From: Comamonas sp. lk
Lineage (GTDB): Bacteria; Pseudomonadota; Gammaproteobacteria; Burkholderiales; Burkholderiaceae_C
Reading direction: 5' to 3'
Length of the DNA: 33,580 nt
Assembly (NCBI GenBank): GCA_945861345.1
Contig: CAMATX010000022.1
Span: forward strand, 1-33,580
A model generated the notes under the pieces. It saw only the letters and a list, made by a program, of their open reading frames with translations. It was not told the origin of the DNA and made no database searches. This document shows, one piece after another, positions 27,779 to 33,580 of the stretch. Each line of letters begins with the position of its first letter. The stretch's first letter is position 1. The translations under genes and the position numbers were made by a program.

Positions 27779-28480
27779 ATGCAACCATCAGACGAGGACG
27801 TTGGAACCCCGGTTTCCGTCAAAATTCGAGAGCGTATCGCTGCCGCACGCAAGCGTTTTAACGCCAATGACAATATCGCTGACTTCATTGAGCCGGGCGA
27901 GTTGGCGGCCTTGCTCGACGAGGTGGAAGTCAAAATGCGCGGCGTGCTCGACAGCCTGGTGATTGACACCGATAACGACCACAACACCGCTAACACGGCA
28001 CGTCGGGTCGCCAAGATGTACCTCAATGAGGTGTTCCGTGGCCGTTACGTGGCGGCCCCGCCCATTACCGAGTTCCCCAACGCCGAGCACCTCAACGAGC
28101 TGATGATCGTCGGTCCGATTACGGTGCGCAGCGCCTGTAGCCACCATTTTTGTCCGGTGATTGGCAGTATCTGGATCGGCGTGCTCCCCAATGAGCACAC
28201 CAATGTGATCGGCCTGAGCAAATACGCCCGCCTGGCCGAATGGGTCATGGGTCGCCCGCAAATCCAAGAAGAGGCAGTCGTCCAACTGGCCGACCTGATC
28301 CAGGAAAAAACCCAGCCCGATGGTCTGGCCATCGTGATGGAGGCCAGCCACTACTGCATGTCCTGGCGCGGCGTCAAAGACATGGACAGCAAAATGATCA
28401 ATTCGGTGATGCGCGGCGTCTTCCTGAAAGACCCCAATTTGCGCCGCGAGTTTTTGTCCCTCATTCCCAAGAAAGGCTGA
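27779..28480 (+). CDS. folE: GTP cyclohydrolase I
   Basis: FolE converts GTP to 7,8-dihydroneopterin triphosphate and formate, the entry to folate (and other pterin) synthesis. From the ATG at 27779 it has 233 residues; a TTG upstream would add eight without similarity. The zinc ligands are present: Cys120 and His123 in SACSHHFCPV and Cys193 in SHYCMSWRGV, matching E. coli Cys110, His113 and Cys181. VIGLSKYARLAEWVMGRPQIQE and the C-terminal GVFLKDPNLRREFLSLI complete the signature. The enzyme is a toroidal decamer. It has no clear Shine-Dalgarno. A BLUF photoreceptor gene starts three bases after its stop. Confidence 0.96.
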   Translation: MQPSDEDVGTPVSVKIRERIAAARKRFNANDNIADFIEPGELAALLDEVEVKMRGVLDSLVIDTDNDHNTANTARRVAKMYLNEVFRGRYVAAPPITEFPNAEHLNELMIVGPITVRSACSHHFCPVIGSIWIGVLPNEHTNVIGLSKYARLAEWVMGRPQIQEEAVVQLADLIQEKTQPDGLAIVMEASHYCMSWRGVKDMDSKMINSVMRGVFLKDPNLRREFLSLIPKKG

Positions 28481-28483
28481 ACC

Positions 28484-28906
28484 ATGCTGGTCCGTTTGCT
28501 CTATGCCAGCCGTGCCGTCAACCCGGCGACCGCTCCGATTGAAGAAATCTTGGCCCAGTCCCGCCAAGGTAATCCCGGCCAGGGTATTACCGGCATTCTT
28601 TGCTATGGCGGTGGTATTTTTTTGCAGGCTATCGAAGGCGGGCGTAATGCGGTCAATGCGCTGTACAGCCACATCCAGCGCGATCCACGCCACAACGATG
28701 TGGTGCTGCTTTTGTATGAGGAAATCCGCGAGCGGCGCTTTAGCGGTTGGACCATGGGCCAGGTCAATATGTCCAAGCTCAATGCCAGTATCTTGCTCAA
28801 GTATTCCGAAACGCCCGAGTTTGATCCCTATAGCGTCTCGGGTGATGTCTCGCTGGCCCTGCTCGAAGAGCTGATGGCGACCGCTTCCATCATCGGCCGG
28901 GCCTAA
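28484..28906 (+). CDS. Short BLUF-domain blue-light photoreceptor
   Basis: A 140-residue stand-alone BLUF protein, which should bind FAD and switch on blue light. All key positions are present: Tyr7 (LLYASRA), Asn30 (SRQGNPGQGITG), Gln48 (FLQAIEG), and Trp89 and Met91 (FSGWTMGQ). Their spacing agrees with AppA Tyr21, Asn45, Gln63, Trp104, Met106 to within one residue. RDPRHNDVVLL and YEEIRERRF are also canonical. There is no output domain, only about 45 C-terminal residues forming probable helices, as in PixD and BlrB, so it must signal by protein contact. AGAAAGG seven bases before the ATG lies inside the folE end. Co-expression with folE is almost certain; a link in function is inference. 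Confidence 0.95.
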   Translation: MLVRLLYASRAVNPATAPIEEILAQSRQGNPGQGITGILCYGGGIFLQAIEGGRNAVNALYSHIQRDPRHNDVVLLLYEEIRERRFSGWTMGQVNMSKLNASILLKYSETPEFDPYSVSGDVSLALLEELMATASIIGRA

Positions 28907-28931
28907 GGCCGGCGCAGACCTGGGCACTGCG

Positions 28932-29744
28932 ATGGTGCAACTGCTCGGTTGCGATTTTTCCAGCAGCCCCAATTCCCGCAAAAACATTGTCCTGGCCTGG
29001 GGCCACAGCGATGGCGCGCGCCTGCGCCTAGAACGTTTGGAGCGCTTTGCAGGCCTAGACGGCTTTTCACAGGCCTTGGCCCAAGAGCCCGCCTGGGTGG
29101 GTGGCTTTGACCTGCCCTTTGGCCTGCCGCGCGACTTGGTTCTGGCGCTGGGTTGGCCCCAAGACTGGCTGGCCTGTATGTCGCATTACTGCGCCCTGTC
29201 GCGCCCCCAGATCCGGGATGCATTTGCGGCTTTTTGCGATAGTCGGCCCGCCGGCTCCAAGTTTGCCCACCGCGCCACCGACATCCCGGCGCGCTCGAGC
29301 CCCTCGATGAAATGGGTGAACCCGCCGGTGGCCTACATGATGCACGCCGGTGTACCCCTGTTGTTGGCCCTGGACGCGCACTTTCCCGGCCTACAGGCTG
29401 CGCAGACGGGCGCTGCGCGCGTGGCACTGGAGGCCTACCCCGGCATGCTGGCGCGAGAGGTCTTGGGCAACCAAAGTTACAAGAGTGACGACAAAGCCAA
29501 ACAAGACAGCGCGCGGTTGATCGCGCGCAAAGACCTGGTCAATGCCTTGGAGCTGGGCCAAACCCGCTGGGGCTTGGCCCTCAAGCTCAGCCATGCCCAG
29601 CGCGAGGCGCTGGTCCACGATGCCAGTGGCGACGCCCTGGACGCCGTGCTCTGCCTGGTGCAAGCGGCGTGGGCGCAGCGCCAGGCGGGCTGGGGCCTGC
29701 CCGCGCAGGTGGACCCTTTGGAAGGGTGGATCGTGGGCGCCTAA
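28932..29744 (+). CDS. DUF429 family protein (RNase H-like fold)
   Basis: A 270-residue protein of the DUF429 group, whose fold resembles RNase H and is predicted to be a nuclease. Acidic residues sit where that fold needs them: GCDFSSSP at the N-terminus (Asp8), WVGGFDLPFGLP (about Asp57) and the C-terminal DASGDALDAVLCLVQAAWA. VALEAYPGMLAREVLG is also typical. No activity is established for such proteins. It begins 25 bases after the BLUF stop on the same strand, so it is likely the third gene of the folE unit, but nothing in its sequence ties it to light or pterins. Confidence 0.82.
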   Translation: MVQLLGCDFSSSPNSRKNIVLAWGHSDGARLRLERLERFAGLDGFSQALAQEPAWVGGFDLPFGLPRDLVLALGWPQDWLACMSHYCALSRPQIRDAFAAFCDSRPAGSKFAHRATDIPARSSPSMKWVNPPVAYMMHAGVPLLLALDAHFPGLQAAQTGAARVALEAYPGMLAREVLGNQSYKSDDKAKQDSARLIARKDLVNALELGQTRWGLALKLSHAQREALVHDASGDALDAVLCLVQAAWAQRQAGWGLPAQVDPLEGWIVGA

Positions 29745-29788
29745 GCCGTAGTGCCGGGGCCTTACACAGGCAAGGCACAGGCCGCCCG

Positions 29789-29814
29789 AGCCGGCAGGCC
29801 GGCTACTGCATAAT
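29789..29814 (+). promoter_or_regulatory. Palindrome and -10 box before the propeller lipoprotein
   Basis: AGCCGGC and GCCGGCT (29789-29804) form a perfect palindrome with two central bases. It is followed directly by TGCATAAT, containing CATAAT (29809-29814, five of six matches to the -10 consensus). The palindrome occupies the region between -35 and -10, an operator-like position; there is no -35 consensus. It could instead be part of a weak terminator for the DUF429 gene, but no T-run follows. Confidence 0.35.
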
Positions 29815-29845
29815 CGGCGATGCACCAATTGAAAACCAAAAACCC

Positions 29846-31093
29846 ATGTCCTTGACTTCGCTTCGCCTGAAAATTGCCGCTTTGTTTGTTGTTTTGTGGG
29901 TCTGTGCATGCGGTGGCAGCGGAAGCTCTGCGCCTGCCCCTGTGGGTGGTATCACCGTCGCGCCTGGTAACGGACAGGTCACCATCACCTGGAATGCGGT
30001 GCCCGGTGTCGATTATTGGCTGATGTATGCAGCCACGGCCGAGCCCATCAATTTGAAATCACCGCCCGGCTTGCATGCCTGGATGACCAATGTGACCTCG
30101 CCCTATGTGCTGACCGGCTTGGCCAATGGCGTAGCCTATTCCTTTGCTATCGATGGCCGCATCAATGGCGGTCCTGGCGGGCCACAATCGCCCTCCGTCG
30201 CTGTGGTGCCACGCCCGGCCGGTGGCACCTGGGTGGCCAATACGCCGACCTCCGATAAAGGCACGATTCGCAGCTTAAGCCTGGGTCTGAGCACCGATGG
30301 CAACCAGTATTACCTGGCCGTGGGCGATGGTTCGCGCATGTATTCCAGTGCCGATGCGTACACCTGGTCGGCGCCGCTGAGCGGTGTGCCGCAAATGAAC
30401 TACACCGCCAGCACGTATTTCAACGGCAACTATATGGTTTTGGGTCGCAATGGCAGCGCCAACAATATCTATTACAGCGCCGATTTGAGCACCTGGAAGG
30501 CGGCCACCACAGTGGTCACATCGGGCCTCAATGCGGTAACCACTAACGGCACCAGTCTGGTCGCCGTAGGGGATGCAGGCGCGATCTTCTACTCGATCGA
30601 CGGCCTCAGTTGGACCGCTGGCGTGGTGCCTGCCGGGCTGACGGCCAATTTATACGGCGTTGCTTACTCCTATAGCGGCAAATGGATTGCCGTAGGGCAG
30701 GGCGGCACCATGCTCTCAAGCACCGACGGGCTCAACTGGAGCGCGGTCTCGGTGCCCGCAGGGGCAGGACAAAGCTTGCGTGCGGTGGGCGGTTACGGCA
30801 GTATTTGGGTGGCCGCAGGTTCGGGCGGCTCTGTCATCGTCAGCCAAGATAACGGCGTAACCTGGGCTGCACCAACCACGCTGCCGGCGAGCGCAACGAC
30901 CTGGTATGCCTTGAACGCTGCCTACGGCCAGTTCCTATTGGTTGGCAGTGGCGGGCAAATTTTGCTCAGCACAGACGCGGCTACCTGGGTGGCCAAATCC
31001 AGCGGTGTCGGCTCGGACCTCTATGCGCTGTGGGGTAACCCCAGTGCCTATTTGGCAGCGGGCGCAGCAGGCCTTACGCTGACCTCCAAGTAA
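29846..31093 (+). CDS. Lipoprotein with FN3 domain and seven-bladed beta-propeller
   Basis: A 415-residue exported lipoprotein. The signal peptide ends in a lipobox with Cys22 as the likely lipid site (VLWVCACGGSGSS). A fibronectin type III-like domain spans about 34-122 (VTITWNAVPGVDYWLMY, YVLTGLANGVAYSFAI). Seven repeats then recur every 40 or so residues with the pattern (A/L)VGxGGxxxxSxDGxxW, near 159, 199, 240, 282, 323, 366 and 405. The last lacks its W strand, which GGTWVAN (126-132) probably supplies, closing the ring. These are BNR/YCF48-like blades; one reads QDNGVTW, close to an Asp-box. The function is unknown; binding of a protein or glycan is plausible. The composition is richer in Ser/Thr/Asn than its neighbours, as is usual for surface proteins. 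Confidence 0.82.
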   Translation: MSLTSLRLKIAALFVVLWVCACGGSGSSAPAPVGGITVAPGNGQVTITWNAVPGVDYWLMYAATAEPINLKSPPGLHAWMTNVTSPYVLTGLANGVAYSFAIDGRINGGPGGPQSPSVAVVPRPAGGTWVANTPTSDKGTIRSLSLGLSTDGNQYYLAVGDGSRMYSSADAYTWSAPLSGVPQMNYTASTYFNGNYMVLGRNGSANNIYYSADLSTWKAATTVVTSGLNAVTTNGTSLVAVGDAGAIFYSIDGLSWTAGVVPAGLTANLYGVAYSYSGKWIAVGQGGTMLSSTDGLNWSAVSVPAGAGQSLRAVGGYGSIWVAAGSGGSVIVSQDNGVTWAAPTTLPASATTWYALNAAYGQFLLVGSGGQILLSTDAATWVAKSSGVGSDLYALWGNPSAYLAAGAAGLTLTSK

Positions 31094-31101
31094 ACGCGGC
31101 T

Positions 31102-31866
31102 TTAGGCCGCACCGCACACGCTGCAATGGGAGTGGCGCTGGGTGGTCAGGCGCGTCCACTCCATGGTGCGGGCGTCGAGCATCAGCAAATATCCGCTCAA
31201 CGACCTACCCGTTCGCACCACCAACTTGAGCGCCTCGGCCGCCTGCATGGCGCCAATGATGCCCACCAGAGGCGCGAAAACACCCATGGTGGCGCAGCGT
31301 GCCTCTTCGGGTGCCTGTTCGGGCGCGAAGGTGCAGGCATAGCAGGGCGCATCGTTGTGGCTGGGGTCATAGACCATGATTTGCCCATCCATTTGAATCG
31401 CCGCGCCGCTGACCAGCGGTTTGGCCGCACGCACACAGGCGGCGTTCACGGCTTGGCGGGTCTGAAAATTGTCGCAGCAATCGAGCACCACGTCCGCTTG
31501 GGCCACTAAGTCGGCTAGCAAAGCGGCGTCGGCGCGCAACGGCAGGGCGCTTACGCGCACCGAGGGGTTGAGCCGCTGCAAAGTCTCACGCGCCGAATCC
31601 ACTTTGGGCCGCCCCAGCGTTTGGGTGCTGTGCATGATTTGGCGCTGCAAATTGGTCAGCTCCACCACGTCATTGTCGACCAGCGTGATGTGCCCGACAC
31701 CCGCGCAAGCCAGGTACATGGCAGCGGGTGATCCTAAGCCCCCGGCGCCGATGACCAGCGCGTGGGCGCCTAGCAGGCGCTCCTGGCCTTCGATGCCGAT
31801 ATCCTCGAGAAGGATGTGGCGCGAGTAGCGCAACAGGTCCTGATCGTCCAAGTGCGCCTCAGCCAC
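31102..31866 (-). CDS. moeB: HesA/MoeB/ThiF-family adenylyltransferase
   Basis: An E1-like enzyme that adenylates the C-terminal glycine of a ThiS/MoaD-type sulfur carrier, for molybdopterin or thiamine synthesis. The 254-residue protein has RYSRHILLEDIGIEGQERL, the ATP loop GAGGLGSPAA (40-49), DNDVVELTNLQRQ, a catalytic-region Cys191 before GVFAPLVG, and zinc cysteines 175, 178, 248 and 251 (CYAC, CSVC). The length fits MoeB and ThiF equally, and no moaD or thiS lies nearby, so the pathway is undecided. It begins nine bases after the protease stop, so the two are probably co-transcribed. Confidence 0.9.
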   Translation of the reverse strand: MAEAHLDDQDLLRYSRHILLEDIGIEGQERLLGAHALVIGAGGLGSPAAMYLACAGVGHITLVDNDVVELTNLQRQIMHSTQTLGRPKVDSARETLQRLNPSVRVSALPLRADAALLADLVAQADVVLDCCDNFQTRQAVNAACVRAAKPLVSGAAIQMDGQIMVYDPSHNDAPCYACTFAPEQAPEEARCATMGVFAPLVGIIGAMQAAEALKLVVRTGRSLSGYLLMLDARTMEWTRLTTQRHSHCSVCGAA

Positions 31867-31875
31867 CCGCCGACC

Positions 31876-33312
31876 TCATTCCTCTTTCTTCTCGGCGCTG
31901 CGCTCGACCTGGGTTTTGCTAATCAAAACGGGCTGGCCTTTGAGCTTTTTGAGCGCTTGCTGCAGCTGGAAGTCTTTCTCCGAGCCGTATTCGGGCGGAC
32001 GGCGCTCGGATGCGGGCTTGCGGGATTCCTCTTCCAGGCGCTTCATCGCGTCTTCCCGGGCCTTTTCGCGGGCGGGGTCTTTGACCTCTTCGCCTTGGCC
32101 GCTGGCCAGGTGTTTCTCTAAGTCGGCCTCGCGGGTGCGCAAGGCAGCGTAGGGACTGCCTTCTTCGGTGTCATCGACCATGAAGTCCGGCACTATGCCT
32201 TTGGCCTGGATGGAGCGTCCGTTGGGCGTGTAGTAGCGCGAGGTGGTGATTTTCAGGCCAGTATCGCCGCTCAGAGGCCGGAAGGTTTGCACCGAGCCCT
32301 TGCCAAAGGTCTGGCCGCCCAGGATGGTGGCGCGCTTGTGGTCTTGCAGCGCACCGGCCACGATTTCGCTGGCCGAGGCCGAGCCTTCATTGACCAAAAC
32401 GACCAGGGGCACGTTTTTCAGGCCCGCCGGTAGTTTCTTGATCGGATCGGGGCCCATGCGGCTGGCGTAATCACGCGCGGTGGCGCGCAAAATTTGCTTG
32501 CTCTCTTCGGTCTGACCATTGGTGCTGACCACGGTGACGTTCTCGGGCAAAAAGGCCGCCGAAATCGCCACGGCTGCGTTGAGCAGGCCGCCAGGATCGT
32601 TGCGCAAATCGAGCACCAGGCCTTTGATTTTGGGGTCTTGGGCGTACAGCTCGCCCATCTTCTTGGCGAAATCGTCTACCGTGCGCTCTTGAAACTGGCT
32701 GATACGAATCCAGGCGTAGCCGGGCTCAAGCACCTTGCCGCGCACCGATTGCTGCTTGATTTCCTCACGGATGATGGTGACCGGGAAATACCGGTTCTCG
32801 TCCTTGCGGTAAATCGTGAGCGTCACCTTGGTGGCGGGCTCGCCGCGCATGCGCTTGACGGCCTCGTTCAGGCTCAGACCTTTGACGGCGGTGTCGTCAA
32901 TTTTGGTGATCAAGTCGTTGGGCTTAAGACCAGCGCGGTCCGCTGGCGAGCCCTCGATCGGCGAGACCACCTTGACCAGTCCGTCTTCCTGGCTTATTTC
33001 GATGCCTACGCCGACAAACTTGCCAGTGGTTCCTTCGCGGAACTCTTTGAAAGACTTTTTGTCAAAGTAGGTCGAATGCGGGTCCAGGCTGGAGACCATG
33101 CCGGTAATGGCGTCGGCGATCAGCTTTTTTTCGTCCACCGGCTCTACGTATTCGCTCTTGATCAGGCCAAAAACGGTGGAAAGTTGCTGCAACTCCTCCA
33201 GCGGCAAGGGCGTCATGGTGTTGCGCGCAACAGTTTGCAGCGACACGGTGGTCAGCGAACCGGCCAAGGCGCCGATCGCAACCCATCCCGCAATTTTCAT
33301 TTTCTGGCCCAT
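31876..33312 (-). CDS. ctpA: Carboxy-terminal processing protease (S41, PDZ)
   Basis: A 478-residue periplasmic serine protease that trims or degrades proteins from the C-terminus. A signal anchor (WVAIGALAGSLTTVSLQTVA, about 10-29) is followed by the N-terminal helical region (GMVSSLDPHSTYF), a PDZ domain at about 95-180 (GVGIEISQEDGLVKVVSPIEGS, AGLKPNDLITKID), and the S41 core. The catalytic dyad is Ser313 (EGSASASEIVAG) and Lys338 (TFGKGSVQT), 25 residues apart as in Prc. The tail from about 400 is highly charged (Glu/Lys/Arg) and probably disordered. The gene lies downstream of gpmA on the same strand, an order I recall from related genomes. The promoter is unclear; TAGACT about 40 bases upstream is weak. 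Confidence 0.94.
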   Translation of the reverse strand: MGQKMKIAGWVAIGALAGSLTTVSLQTVARNTMTPLPLEELQQLSTVFGLIKSEYVEPVDEKKLIADAITGMVSSLDPHSTYFDKKSFKEFREGTTGKFVGVGIEISQEDGLVKVVSPIEGSPADRAGLKPNDLITKIDDTAVKGLSLNEAVKRMRGEPATKVTLTIYRKDENRYFPVTIIREEIKQQSVRGKVLEPGYAWIRISQFQERTVDDFAKKMGELYAQDPKIKGLVLDLRNDPGGLLNAAVAISAAFLPENVTVVSTNGQTEESKQILRATARDYASRMGPDPIKKLPAGLKNVPLVVLVNEGSASASEIVAGALQDHKRATILGGQTFGKGSVQTFRPLSGDTGLKITTSRYYTPNGRSIQAKGIVPDFMVDDTEEGSPYAALRTREADLEKHLASGQGEEVKDPAREKAREDAMKRLEEESRKPASERRPPEYGSEKDFQLQQALKKLKGQPVLISKTQVERSAEKKEE

Positions 33313-33375
33313 AAAAATGTCCGTTCCCTCGTGTGGAGTCTATTGGCCAGCGATGCCAGCGCAAAGCCCTATTGT

Positions 33376-33409
33376 GCGCCCGCCCGCCCGCCCCCGCGTG
33401 GGGGACGGG
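33376..33409. repeat. GC-rich tetramer run and hairpin between gpmA and the protease
   Basis: A CGCC-period repeat (33376-33395) runs into a strong hairpin: CCCGCCCCC (33387-33395), loop GCGT, then GGGGG and CGGG (33400-33409, one bulged A). It lies 26 bases after the gpmA stop, where a transcript end is expected, but there is no T-run on the minus strand. The 122-base gap 33313-33434 shows nothing else firm. Confidence 0.4.
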
Positions 33410-33434
33410 TAAAGGCCGGAGATTTGCTGGTGCA

Positions 33435-33580
33435 TCAGGCCGTGGCCCCACCTTGGGCAGCGACGGCTTGGGCCGCCTTGGCCACGCTGCCGGCGTCTCC
33501 CAGGTAGCGGTGCCCCGTCGGCCGCAGCTGGGCGTCCAGCGTGTAGACCAGCGGCACGCCGTTGGGAATGTTCAAGCCTA
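33435..33580 (-). CDS. gpmA: 2,3-bisphosphoglycerate-dependent phosphoglycerate mutase, C-terminal end (partial)
   Basis: The minus strand encodes the last 48 residues, including [15 protein letters not shown] and [11 protein letters not shown], then a short Ala/Gln-rich tail and TGA. The NIPxGxPLVYxLD stretch and the RYLGD segment are characteristic of GpmA, the cofactor-dependent enzyme that interconverts 3- and 2-phosphoglycerate in glycolysis. The catalytic N-terminal part lies outside the window. It precedes the S41 protease gene on the same strand. Confidence 0.92.
   Translation of the reverse strand, partial: GLNIPNGVPLVYTLDAQLRPTGHRYLGDAGSVAKAAQAVAAQGGATA

Overview
The window looks like a stretch of chromosome from a GC-rich betaproteobacterium of the order Burkholderiales, most likely family Comamonadaceae (Rhodoferax/Polaromonas-like). 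This is judged from protein sequences and gene order recalled from memory (hemA-prfA-prmC, DUF971-ubiE-Tim44-ubiJ-ubiB, fmdB-DUF502-aspS, moeB next to an S41 peptidase and gpmA), not from a database search. Coding density is very high and no gap exceeds about 175 bases. I see no tRNA, rRNA, insertion sequence, prophage or CRISPR array. Most of the window is housekeeping; the accessory-looking elements are a mazEF toxin-antitoxin cassette, a BLUF photoreceptor gene coupled to folE, a beta-propeller lipoprotein and two small genes of unknown function.

Layout. 1-1491: the end of rplU, then rpmA, a clear intrinsic terminator, and the ribosome-assembly GTPase obgE. 1522-5738: proB, rppH (opposite strand) and proS, followed by a lytic transglycosylase. 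5752-6667: divergent grxD and a SlyD-type prolyl isomerase. 6668-8557: a structured, locally AT-rich leader and a long-form leuA. 8587-9211: mazEF with its own promoter and palindromic operator; its 3' end runs into prmC. 9167-12469 (minus): hemA-prfA-prmC, i.e. the first step of tetrapyrrole synthesis, release factor 1 and the methylase that modifies RF1. 12513-13585: a small membrane protein and a glycerophosphodiester phosphodiesterase.

13742-22056 is a respiratory/quinone region. A 1299-residue FAD plus Fe-S dehydrogenase is followed by a DUF971 protein, ubiE, a Tim44-like membrane protein, ubiJ and ubiB. UbiE, UbiJ and UbiB act in ubiquinone synthesis, and the large dehydrogenase is the kind of enzyme that could pass electrons to quinone. 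22108-25003: fmdB-like, DUF502 and aspS behind a perfect -10 box; the AspRS carries the His/Gly signature of a non-discriminating enzyme. 25026-27660: an unknown membrane-anchored protein, then an EEP-family hydrolase translationally coupled to a ClsB-type phospholipase D.

27779-29744: folE (GTP cyclohydrolase I), a complete short BLUF blue-light sensor starting three bases after folE, and a DUF429 protein 25 bases further on. This is the most suggestive unit in the window. FolE is a five-fold symmetric decamer that in animals is controlled by a docking pentamer (GFRP), and short BLUF proteins of the PixD type also form pentameric rings, so light control of pterin synthesis is a testable idea. 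29846-31093: an FN3 plus seven-bladed propeller lipoprotein. 31102-33580 (minus): moeB/thiF-like, a carboxy-terminal processing protease, and the 3' end of gpmA.
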